A stretch of 64,000 nt of DNA from Pieris napi (lineage: Eukaryota; Arthropoda; Insecta; Lepidoptera; Pieridae). The stretch covers positions 8,516,501-8,580,500 of the forward strand of contig NC_062250.1 in NCBI RefSeq assembly GCF_905475465.1, given 5' to 3'. Shown here piece after piece: positions 23,619 to 34,575 of the stretch. The position numbers were made by a program, and so were the translations under genes. Position 1 is the stretch's first letter, and each line of letters begins with the position of its first letter. Under the pieces are notes generated by a model. It worked only from the letters and a program-made list of their open reading frames with translations, searched no databases and was not told the origin of the DNA.

Positions 23619-23943
23619 CTAGCTGACCCGGCTAACGTTGTTTTGCCATGTATATTATTTATAGGAATTTTTTTAGTTCAATAAACTCTATAATAAAAAA
23701 TAGAGGTTAATTATAGAGGGGTGAATATTAAGGGTTGTATGTATTTTTAAGGCCACATAACAAAAAAATAAGAAAATAAAAATTTATCCAAAAATAAAAA
23801 TTTTGGGGTGAACACTGGACACCTCTTATCACTTAGAGGTTTGAAAGATTACTGAATATGCATAAAAAAATTCATAAGAATCGGTTGAGCCGTTTCGGAG
23901 GAGTATGAGCCCGAACATTGTGACACGAGAATTTTATATATTA
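23619..23943 (-). mobile_element. Helitron-like non-autonomous element
   Basis: On the minus strand it begins TATAAAATTCTCGTGTCAC, carries the ACTCCTCCGAAACGGCT block near its start and ends GCCGGGTCAGCTAG followed by T. A CTAG end next to a T is the Helitron 3' rule (CTRR|T). Related copies start at 29691 and 51561. No Rep/helicase coding is present. Confidence 0.55.
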
Positions 23944-24806
23944 GAAGATAATACTTAAATTATTAATAATGTCCTAATATACCGGTATGACAAAAAATAT
24001 AATAATTGTGATCATAGACATTATTTAGTTATAACTACGACGTATCATAATTATGGCACTCCAAAGTCTGCAGCTAAATTATACGACATATTTTTGGCTT
24101 TAGGCACGTATAAATAATATGGCATTACAATTTTAAAGAAGCTAATGGTATATAAATTAATTATATAGAAATTAAATAAGTTTAAGAAAATTTCTGATGA
24201 AGTCTAGATAACATCTCGTTTAAGAATTTCTTAATAATCATCTTAGTTTAAACATAATAACCTTGTATGTATATGTGAGAGAAGTAAAAAAGATTATTAT
24301 TATTATTATTAATATCATACGTCAATTGTCACATGAATGTTTCCTATTATGTAAAATGAGAAATCTAAATACTTTTGCCTTAAGTTTTCATTATGAAGTA
24401 TGGGCTTCCCATTATAATATTGTTTCCCCAATCCATTAAGTGAAACAAAAACAGCATAAAAACCAAAACAATAAATGGCACGAACAATTTGTATGAAACG
24501 TTAACTTGTTTCAAAACTCTGGAGTTATCGTCCGGCAAATTCCTAACTCTATTAAAGGTCTCAACCGTTTGTTAATTCACTTACAGGTTAAAGTGATTAC
24601 TAGTCAATATGATTGTGGGTAGTTTAAATCACTAACATTTCCACTTTAAATAGTCAAATGCAACTAAAAGAGAACTGTGTGTGAGCGATAACGTACTAAG
24701 GCTTAGATACGAAGTTTTCTATTTAAATATAAGAAATTGAGTGAATAGATAAATGGTCATTGACTGACATCCATCACCAGTGCGTTCGGTCCTGACCAAG
24801 TCCTTT
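23944..24806. other. AT-rich stretch with a short ATT microsatellite
   Basis: No gene. A short ATT run lies at about 24294-24312. Nothing else recognised. Confidence 0.4.
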
Positions 24807-24918
24807 CAGCCTTGCGATTCTGTAACTCACTTTTCGAACTCTCACAGCGGTTTTCGCAGTGGCGGTTGCGCTCAAATCAGTCGTAAAGCAGTCATTTTAC
24901 GATTTGGCATTCTGATAA
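24807..24918 (+). mobile_element. half copy of a foldback MITE (family Z)
   Basis: Matches the left arm of the complete element at 55887-56133: CAGCCTTGCGATTCTGTAAC, CACAGCGGTTTTCGCA, CTCAAATCAGTCGT, GATTTGGCATTCTG. The right arm is missing; it is followed at once by a 26-bp palindrome of CGTGTAAATAA type (24921-24946). Confidence 0.7.
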
Positions 24919-24946
24919 GCCGTGTAAATAATTCATTATTTACACG

Positions 24947-26764
24947 TATTGCCAGAATTCACTTCAAGCGTAATAATTTACACGATTATGTATAAAGACT
25001 GCCAGACAATTAAATATCATTTAATTAACTGAAATTGACCTTAGAACGTAAATTGCCTTAGAGTTTATGTAATTAATGCATAATACCACTGATGTACAAA
25101 TATTTTAATAGAATACATACAATTTGGTGGTGAAGTTGAGTAGTCAGAAATATTGTCGCACACCCACAATACATAATATTTCAGGTATGGGAGTTCATTG
25201 ACCGCAAAAATTGCAGACGCCTTAAATTAAATAAAAAGTATCGAAAACTTTAGGAAACGTATTGTTTATTTACTTAATTACTAAGAACCAAGTTCGCTAT
25301 ATTTTAACGGTTGTTCATAAAATTATCCCTATCATTTTCGATGCTTGGAAGATACGGAGATAGTTTTCTGTTTAACTGTATTTTTGGTATAGAAATACGT
25401 AAAAGGAAATACAAGAATTAGAGTTGTGATTTATCTTTAATGACATTTAATAAAAACGAATGAACAATGTAGTCTGTGCCTGCCAATTCTTGGTTAGCAA
25501 AAAATTTTTACTAAGTATGACCATTTAGGTCATCAAATACAGTATGATATATTAAGTCATTAATGATATTAGAATGCTGCTGGTTTTTTGGTTACGATTA
25601 CGATAACGGTTTCTTACGAGATTTCTCTTGAGTCTTATATTATAACCTCATTAATAAGTACAGTAGGAATAGGCGCAGTTATCGATATAATGACGTAGTA
25701 TATGCCATGTGAATAATGCTTCTGATAACTTTTTTGATTACTGATTTGTGAAAAAAGTGTAATGTGTCCGACAAAAATGTTTTGAGAATAAATGTGGGGA
25801 GAAATTGTCGGTCCTTCGGGGCCCCCCGAGAATGGGGGCCCTGGGCACGGGCCCCGTGTGCCCTTATGGTGAAGACGGTATTGCGAGTTCCGTTGTGGTA
25901 GAAAACGGAGCGTTAAAACAACGGTGAACGTACAATTTAGAATATTCTAGTGACAAGGGAGGCTCACTAATACTTCGGGGGAGGTTCGCAAAGTGACTTT
26001 TAATGTTTGTGTTTAAGTAATTAGAAGCTAATTAGAAGTGAACCATAGCAACAAGGAAAGTCATTTCAAATACTAAAGTTTTACAAACTGTCAACTACAT
26101 TGAACGTAGTATTTTTTCTGCGCAATTAATTGGTTTTAAGTAATTTTTGTGAATTATGACAAAATGATGTTAAGCAATTATATATAATTATATATTTATT
26201 GTGTGTATCACAGTCTGTAAACACACATATAAAGTCTACGCCTTTCAACTCGAAATAATTGTGGAGATTCTACAAAATCAGCCATTCATTTTATCTTTTT
26301 AATAATAATAAATAATAATAAAATATACTCGTTACACTCATTTCCCTTATGAATGCTACTAATTTAAAATAAATATACAACAAAATTATATAATCTGTGA
26401 GTTGTAATATAGGAGGTTTAATAAAAGCGAGCCTTAATCTATTGTTAAAGGTCACTGAACCTTAAATGTTTTTAATTAAAGAAAATTAACGGAAATTGAC
26501 TTTTCAATTAGGTCTGCCCTTTTGCTCCTCACGTTATAATCTTCTAATGAGATGCCAGCCGATATATCACATTGTTGTTCATCTTGGGTACTACACATAT
26601 TAGACGGAATAGTTTAGTTGTATCCTTTTTTAGGCCTTTCAGTTTTGGATTGTTCTTCTAACATGACTCTGTGAACGTAATGCTCCAATAGAGGTCATAT
26701 TATTTTCTTAATTGTGTAAGTATGTAATCAGCCATGAATTAAACGAAAAATATATATTTTTTTT
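24947..26764. other. AT-rich stretch with an isolated GC-rich island
   Basis: No gene recognised. A sharp GC island at about 25808-25865 (GGTCCTTCGGGGCCCCCCGA and GGCACGGGCCCCGTGTGCCC) is self-complementary in part and unlike its surroundings; probably the end of an unrecognised repeat. The flank to 25990 is moderately GC-rich. Confidence 0.4.
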
Positions 26765-26880
26765 TAACAAACGGGCTGTCATGTTAACTGATTCCGCCCA
26801 TCGACACTCACATTACCAAAGGGCTCGCAAGTGCTTTGCCGGCCCTTTAAAAATTGGTACGCCGTTTTCTTGAAGGAAAG
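26765..26880 (-). mobile_element. LINE 3' tail (family A), minus copy
   Basis: Reverse-complement of the family A end with small deletions: AAACGGGCTGTCATG, CATCGACACTCACATT, GGGCTCGCAAGTGC, then TTGGTACGCCGTTTTCTTGAA, which corresponds to the FKKRAYQF region. Confidence 0.65.
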
Positions 26881-27004
26881 TTGGTTTGTAAGATTAAATT
26901 TCTAAAATTGAAAGTATGTGATCAACAAAATACTTAGAATAAATACGAGGTTCCTCGTTACACAATTTTATAATTAAAAAATAAAGTATCTAATAATCTT
27001 ACTA

Positions 27005-27321
27005 CATATATATTTCGTGTCACGTTGTTTGTCCGCTATGGACTCCTAAACTACCGAACCGATACCAATCAAATTTGCACACCGTGTGCAGTTTGATCCA
27101 ACTTAAAAAAAAAGATAGCTTACATTTCAATTTATACCCGCAATATTATTTTATTGCAAAATATTTGTTTATTATTTGATAGTCACAATTCTAACAGACG
27201 GCGCTGTGCTGAAAGTACCGTTTTAATAACTGGTGTTCTCCTACCGTTTCCCTACAATAGTTTAATACTATGTAATATAACAAAAACCTTAGCCACAGCA
27301 ACGCTTGGCCGAGTCTGCTAG
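27005..27321 (+). mobile_element. Helitron-like non-autonomous element (second subfamily), copy 1
   Basis: Begins TATTTCGTGTCACGTTGTTT, has GGACTCCTAAACTACCGAAC, and ends AACGCTTGGCCGAGTCTGCTAG followed by T, a Helitron-like CTAG end. The same element is present on the minus strand at 61280-61650, which fixes its limits. Confidence 0.55.
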
Positions 27322-27601
27322 TATCTTATATTAAAATCTTTTCAATTTATTTATGCTTCTTCAAAAATAAGAGCTTCCTTAGAGATTATTAGAATAGGAG
27401 ATTCCTTACTTATTGGTTTAAGCTTTGGATTAGTGGACCAATAAGATATCAGATAATATTGACGAGATTAAGTCGTGTCCGTCAACAAGACTTCAGAGAA
27501 AATATTATAATTGCTATAATAAGCATTATCTACATTACGTTGAATTATTTATTTATCATTATAATGTTTCTCCTTTGTATTGGTTGTATATAATATTGAG
27601 T

Positions 27602-27685
27602 GTGGCTCGCAACCTGAAGTCGAACCATGGCTGTACTGTGCAGCAATTGATTTTTATTTCCGTGTGCGCATTTAAGAATTGCATG
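27602..27685 (+). repeat. degenerate SINE-like fragment
   Basis: Blocks GTCGAACCATGGCTGT, CAGCAATTGA and GTGTGCGCATTTAAGAATT follow the order of the family 1 SINE head and body. Weak. Confidence 0.35.
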
Positions 27686-27704
27686 TAAATCATACATCAT
27701 CATC

Positions 27705-27870
27705 ACTAGCGAACTGTGGAATCGGCTTTCTTCCCTCAGAGATACGACCTTCAAATGTTCAAAAAGCGACTCTACTCCTCCCTCAAAGGCCGGCCGGTGT
27801 CTCTGGGCTGCGTAGACTGCCCTTTTTGGTCCTCCCGCAAGCTCGTTTGCCCCCCTATTATAAAAAAAAA
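27705..27870 (+). pseudogene. C-terminal fragment of a LINE reverse transcriptase (family B), frameshifted
   Basis: Two overlapping plus frames rebuild the usual end of a CR1/Jockey-like ORF2: an ELWNRL motif at about 27714 in one frame, then FFPQRYDLQMFKKRLYSSLK and a WSSRKLVCPP tail in another. A shift separates them. It ends in an A run at about 27860. Different from family A, which has the SGIESVHGRR tail. Confidence 0.65.
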
Positions 27871-27873
27871 ACC

Positions 27874-28290
27874 TCAATGGTTATACAGCCCCTTTTGGGC
27901 CTTAGCCTCCTCAATTACACTTCGCCATCGCAATCTATCTAGTGCTTCCCGCGTCCAATTGCGAACCCCTATTGTTTCGAGGTCCTTGACAACTCCATAC
28001 CACCAACGCAGCCTCGGTCTACCGAGTTTTCTCTTGCCACGGGGTCGTGAGTTCAGTAAGGACCTTGGGGTTCTGTCGTTCGCCATTCGGTGCATATGTC
28101 CCAGCCACTTGAGCCTGTTGCACTTTATGAATTGGACGATGTTGGCGTCGTCTAGGATTTTATAAAGTTCTTCATTGTAGCGAATACGCCAAACACCGTC
28201 ATCGCATACAGGCCTAAAGATTCTTCAAAGAATCTTCCGCTCGATAATAGGGAGAGAGCTCTCGTCTTTTCAAAATTCGAAGACATATGT
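27874..28290 (-). pseudogene. C-terminal fragment of an RTE-type endonuclease/reverse transcriptase
   Basis: Minus strand, stop at 27874. The last about 75 codons contain the well-known tail HMHRM..RTPRSLL, GKRKLGRPRLRWW, a VKDLETIGVRNW block, AxDRLRWR and EEAKAQKGL. Upstream on the same strand (to about 28215) the sequence continues as a related IRYNEELYK-like segment. This tail is typical of RTE-clade and similar insect LINEs (after the RT domain). 5'-truncated; it abuts the family B fragment tail to tail at about 27872. Confidence 0.75.
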
Positions 28291-28330
28291 CAGGCACAGA
28301 AGCCGAAGTAAAACCTACTTGAGTAGTTTT

Positions 28331-28575
28331 ACTTTTTGAAGTGAAACTTCTTTATCGGGGTTGGAAAAAAATTTAGTGTAACATTTTTTCGTTACGCGTC
28401 ACATTTTTCCGTTACGCGCTATCTTTTGAAGTGAAACTTCTTTATCGACGTATGGGAGAAATTTTGTAGCAGGTTACGACGCGCCATGTTGCTTTTTGAA
28501 GTCAAACTTCTTTATCGGCGTTGGAAAAAAATTTACACACATTTGTCACATTTTTCGGTTACGCGCCATCTTTTT
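28331..28575 (+). repeat. three tandem copies of the GAAGTGAAACTTC module
   Basis: The block TTTTTGAAGTGAAACTTCTT plus TATCGGGGTTGGAAAAAA recurs at about 28333, 28429 and 28493 (third copy has GTCAAACTTC). Each is followed by a GTTACGCGYCAT-like segment. The module is the terminal motif of MITE family Y (see 39079 and 43517), here arranged in tandem. Confidence 0.6.
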
Positions 28576-28925
28576 TTTATATACCTACATAAGTATATAT
28601 CTATGACACTCGTTCTTATGTTTGAAGTCAGGCCTCTTTTAAACAGTAGTGTTCTTTAACATTATTTAGTACAAAACAGTTGATGTGAAATGTCCCGTTA
28701 TAGGACATTGACTCGACACAATCGGGTGTTGAATCCTGAGGACTTGTCAATGTTTGCAGCCTTCGGAGGCATCTTCAATGAGAACACCGGATCTGATTAG
28801 ATTTTAAATAAATAAAGACTTCATTTTAATCATGTAGACATACTTTGGACAGTACAATCTAGTTGCTTTGTGATTATGGATTTTATTTAAGAAAATATAT
28901 AAGTGCTATTTATTCCTATGCTAAG
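28576..28925. other. gene-free stretch
   Basis: Nothing recognised; a less AT-rich patch at 28690-28800 has no supported frame. Confidence 0.4.
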
Positions 28926-29181
28926 ATTTTTTTCTAAAGACAATTCACACCAATTGACCTAGTCCCATGCTAAGCTGGTGAAGCTTGTGTTATGGGTACT
29001 AGGCAACTGATATACATACATATTATAGATAGATGGATATATAAATACATATTTAAACACCCAAGACCTAAGCACAACACCAAATGCTCATCACATCGAT
29101 GTTCGTCTCAGCCGGGGGTCGAACCCAGGACCCATGGATTCGCAGTCAGGGGTACTAACCACTAGATCAATAAGTCGTCAA
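28926..29181 (-). repeat. tRNA-derived SINE (family 2), minus copy
   Basis: Reverse complement of the copy at 31221. Head at the right end (inverted A box CCACTAGATCA and inverted B box GGTCGAACCCAGG); body block CTAAGCTGGTGAAGCTTGTG; simple TATAGATAGATGG stretch between. Tail is T-rich at the left end. Confidence 0.8.
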
Positions 29182-29690
29182 GATTAAGTTATATGTTTAT
29201 ATGGCTGTGACAAGTAAAACAAATCTGATGAATTTGATAAATATTCCTTAATAAAATCAACGCAAACTAATACAATAAATAGGCGTTAGTGTGAGCAAAC
29301 ACCAGCTGATTTATTTATGTAGAAAAGTGATAACATACCCTAAGAATATTAACTATGAACATGGCAACGCTCCGCAAATAAATGTAGGTAAATAAAGAAG
29401 TTGATTTGTAGCGATAATAAATTATGATAATTCGAATGCTTCCTAATTTAAAGTTGGAATATTCTCGAAGGAAATTTTAGTCCCATTGTTATCCGTTGAC
29501 CTCAAACCACCCACTTGGGTACAAAATGGATTTTGTATTCCGAGTTTCAAATATCAAATGTTAGTAACAGGGTTGATGAACCCAACTTCCGGTTTCGGTG
29601 AAATGTTCTATCATCTTTCAGCATCCCAAATACAAGTATGGAACGTATAAAAGCAGTATTTTTTTTCCAGTTTAACTCTAAATATTTAAT
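29182..29690. other. AT-rich stretch, nothing recognised
   Basis: No gene or repeat recognised. Confidence 0.4.
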
Positions 29691-30015
29691 CTAATATATA
29701 AAATTCTCGTGTCGCGGTGTTTGTGGTTAAACTCCTCCGAAACGGCTTACCCGATTCTCATGAAATTTTGTGGGCATATTTGGTAGGTCTGAGAATCGGA
29801 TAACATCTATTTTTCATCCCCCTAAATGTTAAGTCCCACCCCTAATTTTTTTTTATTTTATTTTTTATGATACAACATTAAAAATCCTCTACGATAAACC
29901 CCTATTTTTTATTATAAATGATATACTTGGCTTAATGAATGCAGCGTTTATTTTTCTATAAGCGAAGTTAAGCAAAAGTTGTCTTGGCGAGAAATGTGAT
30001 GGGTGGACGCCTTAC
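29691..30015 (+). mobile_element. Helitron-like fragment (first subfamily)
   Basis: Starts CTAATATATAAAATTCTCGT, then ACTCCTCCGAAACGGCTTAC, as in the copy ending at 23943. The 3' CTAG end was not located, so the right limit is approximate. Confidence 0.5.
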
Positions 30016-30475
30016 CTAAACACTCCCATATTTTCAATATCTCGTTGTGGTTTAAAATCTACACACAAATAGTATTTAAATGAATTTACTTTAATATTCT
30101 ATTATAAATAATTTCGATTTAATAATTACCATTAAAAAATAGCCATTATTTTGAACGACTATAAATAGTATTTATTACAACGAAAGTGAACTAAAGTATA
30201 GTATCGATTTCCGTCTAGCCTTTAGAATATTTAGGTCAAAGCTGTCTAATCTCATATTTAATACTAAATGTTACCAGTTCTTTTTGCAGTTAATTGGATT
30301 TGGAATTGGATATGTTCCCGTTGATTAGAAATTATTAAATCTTTTAATAATTTCGGTGACATCTAACCTTTGACCGTAAGAAAGATTTTTTTTAGTCCAA
30401 AGTATGCATATTATATTCGTTTATTATAGGATTCATGCTTACTCTAATATTATCGTATATGCCAAATCCGTATTG
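30016..30475. other. AT-rich stretch, nothing recognised
   Basis: No gene or repeat recognised. Confidence 0.4.
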
Positions 30476-30745
30476 AATTGCGTAGAGAAGTCTCTCTGTA
30501 TCTTCTACCGCATTTAACATGTAGAGTGTTCAGAGGAGTTGTCGGATTAATACCTGCAGCTGCGTATCATCATCGGTCGTCGAGATAGAATACGAAATTC
30601 CATCCTTATCACCTCGATGTCCATCATTCCACAACTGAGCGTTGCTTAAAACGGTGTATGCCGCGCACCACCACCTTGTGGAACCAGCTGCCCACTGCAT
30701 TTCCAAACCAATTCCTCTTAGGGTCTTTCAAGAAAAGAGCTTACT
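30476..30745 (+). pseudogene. LINE C-terminal fragment (family A), internal piece without the 3' tail
   Basis: Contains TATCTTCTACCGCATTTAAC, GGATTAATACCTGCAGCTG, ATCACCTCGATGTCC, CCGCGCACCACCACC and GGAACCAGCTGCCCACTG in family A order. It stops after CTTTCAAGAAAAGAGC, so the usual GTGAGCCTCCTGCCCG end is missing. Deletions break the frame. Confidence 0.7.
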
Positions 30746-31220
30746 AAATCTTACATCGACTCATACTTGGTGCTTGGGTATGTAGTCTTACCATAAGTCT
30801 CGACTATGAATATCAGAGACCCTGATTTTTTGTTAAGAAAACATGCAGAAGAGCAGAGGCTGTGGTCAAACTGATACTTTGAGATAAGCATGTTAGATAA
30901 TGTTGTACAATTCTATATTGTAATTTAAGTTTTTTTAACATAGTATAATATATCCTTAGTAATGTATTAAGTATTTAGCTTGTTATGGAAGAACTGGGAA
31001 CCCTAGCCCAGGTATTATTTGCTTCCTAAAAAGATTTGAGTAATTAAAATAAACTAAAAGCATCCCAAATCTTACTAATTGTAATGCAGTCCTTATAAAT
31101 TGTTAAACACATTTTATTTATTTTTGAAATAGCTGGAAACAGATCGCTTGTAGCGATAACGCCACCCAATTAAACCAATTTATATTAAAGAACGGTTTGG
31201 CTAACTTGTAGTTACAAATT
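30746..31220. other. AT-rich stretch, nothing recognised
   Basis: No gene or repeat recognised. Confidence 0.4.
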
Positions 31221-31450
31221 TGACGACTCATTGGTCTAGTGGTTAGTACCCCTGACTGCAATTCCATGGGTCCCGGGTTCGATCCCCGGCTGTGCTTAGG
31301 TCTTGGATGTTTAAATATGTATTTATATGTCTATCTATCTATAATATGTATGTATATCCGTTGCCTAGTACCCATAACACAAGCTTCACCAGCTTAGCAT
31401 GGGACTCGGTCAATTGGTGTGAATTGTCTTTAAAAAAAAGAAAAAAAAAT
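31221..31450 (+). repeat. tRNA-derived SINE (family 2)
   Basis: The head has a good A box (TGGTCTAGTGGTTAGTACC) and B box (GGGTTCGATCCCCGGC), both fitting the Pol III consensus. A simple ATCTATCTATAATATGTATG stretch follows, then ACACAAGCTTCACCAGCTTA and an A-rich tail. Second copy at 28926-29181. It looks like a tRNA gene at first sight but cannot be folded as one. Confidence 0.82.
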
Positions 31451-32477
31451 TGTTTTATAATAATGATAATACGGAAGAGAAATTAATCGTAATTTTTCTA
31501 TGATAGGTTTTTAAAGTCCAAATTGATAGGATTGTTAGAATTGGGCGGCCATTGACTCGTGTAAGTTAAGATCGGTCCAGCAGACGTGTTCCTATGTTCT
31601 AGATAACTGCTCGTGCGGTTTTCATTTAAAGTTTTATTATCACAAAATGTTTAAAGTTTGTTCTTGATTGAATTAATATCAGATGCAGATGTTTTATTTC
31701 GGTTCTTGGATGTGTTTTGCATGTTTCATTTGTTTTATTGTTGGAATATAAAACTTTATCCAAATCGTGATTTATGTTTGTCCGTATCAAAAAAGTTATT
31801 TTATGATTGTTCAAACTTATTACACTGAGTATATATATACTGTATACCATATACTGATTCTTAAAGGTATAATGCATTAATTTTTAGAATAAAATTTGCA
31901 CAATAACCGGTGTTGCAACGTGACACGCATCATTTTCATTTTACACCTAATACGCAAAATATATATAAGAAAATAAAATAAAATCTCGTTGCTTGCGGCG
32001 CTTTTATCTAATTCTGTTCCTTGATTAAAACAAATGAAGTAAGATATCAAAACAGATATTTTTCATTCATATAATCGCCGTACCTAATGACATGAATTAA
32101 GAAAACATTTTCCGGGTATTCACTCTACAGACAACAGGAAAATCATATTGATTTAGGAAGAATCATAAAATATAGTTTTATATTAAATATAAAGTTAAGT
32201 GGTCGTGTCATTAAGTGGTCATAAACAGACGGTAAAAATTAATGGACGATAATGCCCACCCAGTCGTTAATTTATGTGAGCTTTTTTAGGTTTATAGCAA
32301 TTTTACGGCAAAAGAACTTTTTGTGACTATTCAAACTTTTGACAAAGGAAATCTTTTTCGCCTCCGCCAACGCTGAATGAACTGGGAAGTGTTGGTGAAT
32401 ACCATACTACTACACATGTAACTGTTAAAAAAAAAAAAAGTTAATATGAAGCGTTGGAAAATTTGTTGTACAAAATC
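31451..32477. other. AT-rich stretch, nothing recognised
   Basis: No gene or repeat recognised in about 1 kb. Confidence 0.4.
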
Positions 32478-32480
32478 TTA

Positions 32481-32784
32481 AGGTGCGTACAGACTATATA
32501 ACATAACATGTTATACAACATGTTTCAGATAATGTGGACACGGAATGTTATAAAACATGTTATAATAACATGTTATTGATATGTATGCTAGGACGAACCC
32601 AGCATCTACGTTTTTTTGTTTTTCATTTGTTATTTAAAATGGTTATATAACATTGTTATATTGCATTGTTATTCTAATGTGTACAGTATTGTTTTATGTT
32701 ATAATGTTGAATAACAAGGTTACATAATGTGGACGTGTTATAAAACACAAGTTATATAATATGTTACATAGTCTGTACGCACCC
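32481..32784. mobile_element. PIF/Harbinger-like MITE with TTA target duplication
   Basis: About 304 bp. The left end AGGTGCGTACAGACTAT and the inverted right end GGGTGCGTACAGACTAT match at 16 of 17 positions. TTA flanks both sides (32478-32480 and 32785-32787), the 3-bp TWA duplication of PIF/Harbinger. The interior is rich in ACATGTTAT-type palindromes. No transposase. Confidence 0.8.
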
Positions 32785-32787
32785 TTA

Positions 32788-33228
32788 GAGTTCTTGACAG
32801 TATATTTATTTCCACAAGTACGTGCATTTGTGTGCAGTGTGTAAAGCTCTAAAATTATAAACAGCATTGTAAGTATCATAATCTTATTTTTATACCAAAA
32901 ATATTTGACGCAGATATATTTTAAGTTAGCAGTTACTTCGTTAATCTTATTGTACCTACCTACTATCTTGGTTAAGCCTCGCTGTCAACATACACCAATA
33001 AGTTATTACATATAGGTACACAAATTATTTATTAATTAACACTTTGTTGAATTAATACTACATTAAGGATCAGGTAACATAAATTATTAAGGAGGCAATG
33101 AGCGGGCTTATTGCTAATAAGCGATTCATTTCTTCGAGGTAACCCTAGTAAGAGAAAATAAATAAAATTATACAAAGAGAAGTGCAAAAAGTGCATAAAG
33201 TCAAACTACAATCTAAAATAAAAATAAA
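32788..33228. other. AT-rich stretch, nothing recognised
   Basis: No gene or repeat recognised. Confidence 0.4.
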
Positions 33229-33546
33229 GGTACTTATGTACGCGCGTAAGAAGTTATACTTCTTTGGCATTATTAAAAATAGTTTTTGATTGCATGCAAA
33301 TAATTAATTACAATTAAATAATCAAAGACTGGAAAAGGAGTAATTATAGTCAATAAAGTTCAGTTTACATTTGAAAAATTAAATAAATAAATTATTATTC
33401 GAATGTTGTTTTTAAATTATGTCCAATGCCGTAGCATCTTCCGTGGGCAACGTCATTCTGTTAATTTTGTGTCACGGTGCTTGCGCATCGTAAAATTTCA
33501 CTCTCATACATTTTTCATAACGCGCCTAAAGAAGTATAACTTCAAA
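33229..33546 (+). mobile_element. MITE family Y, copy with both ends
   Basis: Begins at GTACTTATGTACGCGCG and AAGAAGTTATACTTCTTT and ends GCGCCTAAAGAAGTATAACT. The two ends are short inverted versions of each other built on a GAAGTNNNACTTC-like core. Very similar to 41737-42105 over its whole length, which fixes its limits. No coding part. Confidence 0.7.
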
Positions 33547-34202
33547 AAAACAAAATGAAATAAAAGTATATAATTACATTAGCGGCTGTAGCTACTTTTA
33601 AAACAATTTCTCGTAAACCCTTTACGTAGCTGTTCTAAGGGCAAGGCTACACGGGCGGTTCTCCCGCCGCGGGAAACCGCTCGACAAAGCTGCCGCAGAC
33701 CATCAAACTACACGGGACGCGGTTTATCGCTGCCTTTTGTTCATTTCAACATAAGGCGTTCAAAATACATATAAGAAAAAATTACGATCTTCCTCAAACA
33801 ATTTTCCGAAGAGCGTGAGTTTACAACATAAACAATCGAAGGGAATCCATTAAAAACACAAGGATTTTACGAAACAAATTATAAGTTCTCAGTTCGTCGA
33901 CCGGGAGCTATCTCAAACGTGACAAAGTGTGACGAAAGGAATTTTCTGATTTGAGACAATGTTGTTTTGGTTATTAAAATGAAGTCCTGCGAAGCATTGC
34001 CCCGGTCGGGTTAGTTATATTACATGTCATAAGTTTCGATTAAAATATATTTGGTGTATTTATTAGAAAACCTCTATTAAACTATTTTTTTCCGTTTAAC
34101 TAAAGGTTGTTATTTCGGATTTCACTTTGAGCATCTGCAGTAATTTAATGCACACGTTTTTAAATATTTCCCTAATCATTTTGCTGAGGCGATCTAATTA
34201 TA
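33547..34202. other. gene-free stretch with a GC-rich patch
   Basis: At 33645-33735 CTACACGGGCGGTT and CTACACGGGACGCGG are two diverged copies of one motif about 60 bp apart, with CCGCCGCGGG between; probably the end of an unrecognised MITE. Otherwise nothing. Confidence 0.35.
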
Positions 34203-34451
34203 GAACACAAATATAAGAGTCTTTCCTCCAACTTCAATTTTGTTCCCTTTGGAGTAGAGACTCTTGGGCCGTGGGGTTCAAGTGCACAGGCGCTTATTAA
34301 AGATTTAAGTTGGCGCCTGGTAGATAGTACCGGTGACCGCAGAGCTGGCACTTTCCTGGCTCAAAGAATAAGTCTCGCAATACAGCGAGGAAATGTTGCC
34401 AGCGTTAAAGGTACACTGCCACAGGGACCAAACTTTTTAAATTTGTTTTAA
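34203..34451 (+). pseudogene. C-terminal tail of a non-LTR reverse transcriptase (R2/NeSL-like type)
   Basis: A frame without an ATG, ending with TAA at 34449-34451, reads FGVETLGPWGSSAQALIKDL, then RRAGTFLAQRISLAIQRGN and KGTLPQGPNF. This tail (ETLGPWG..A...L, then QRISLAIQRGN) is the one I know at the end of reverse-transcriptase proteins in many insect genomes, often annotated as R2-type. It is followed by an AT-rich 3' region with ATAAAAATATGAAA near 34540. Polymerase and endonuclease domains are absent. Confidence 0.55.
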
Positions 34452-34575
34452 TTTTAATTTTATTTATTTTTAATTATTTTTATTATTACTTTATAGGTTA
34501 AGAAAATTGTAAATACTGTATTTGTGTAAATAAAAATATGAAATCCTAAAAACTTAATGTTTCAAGGACGTCATT
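34452..34575. other. 3' UTR-like AT-rich run of the retroelement fragment
   Basis: T/A-rich sequence directly after the stop of the reverse-transcriptase tail, ending just before the foldback copy. Confidence 0.35.

Noticed and set aside
31221..31295. tRNA gene
   Set aside because: Good A and B boxes, but the sequence continues into a SINE body with a second copy at 28926, and no cloverleaf could be drawn by eye.
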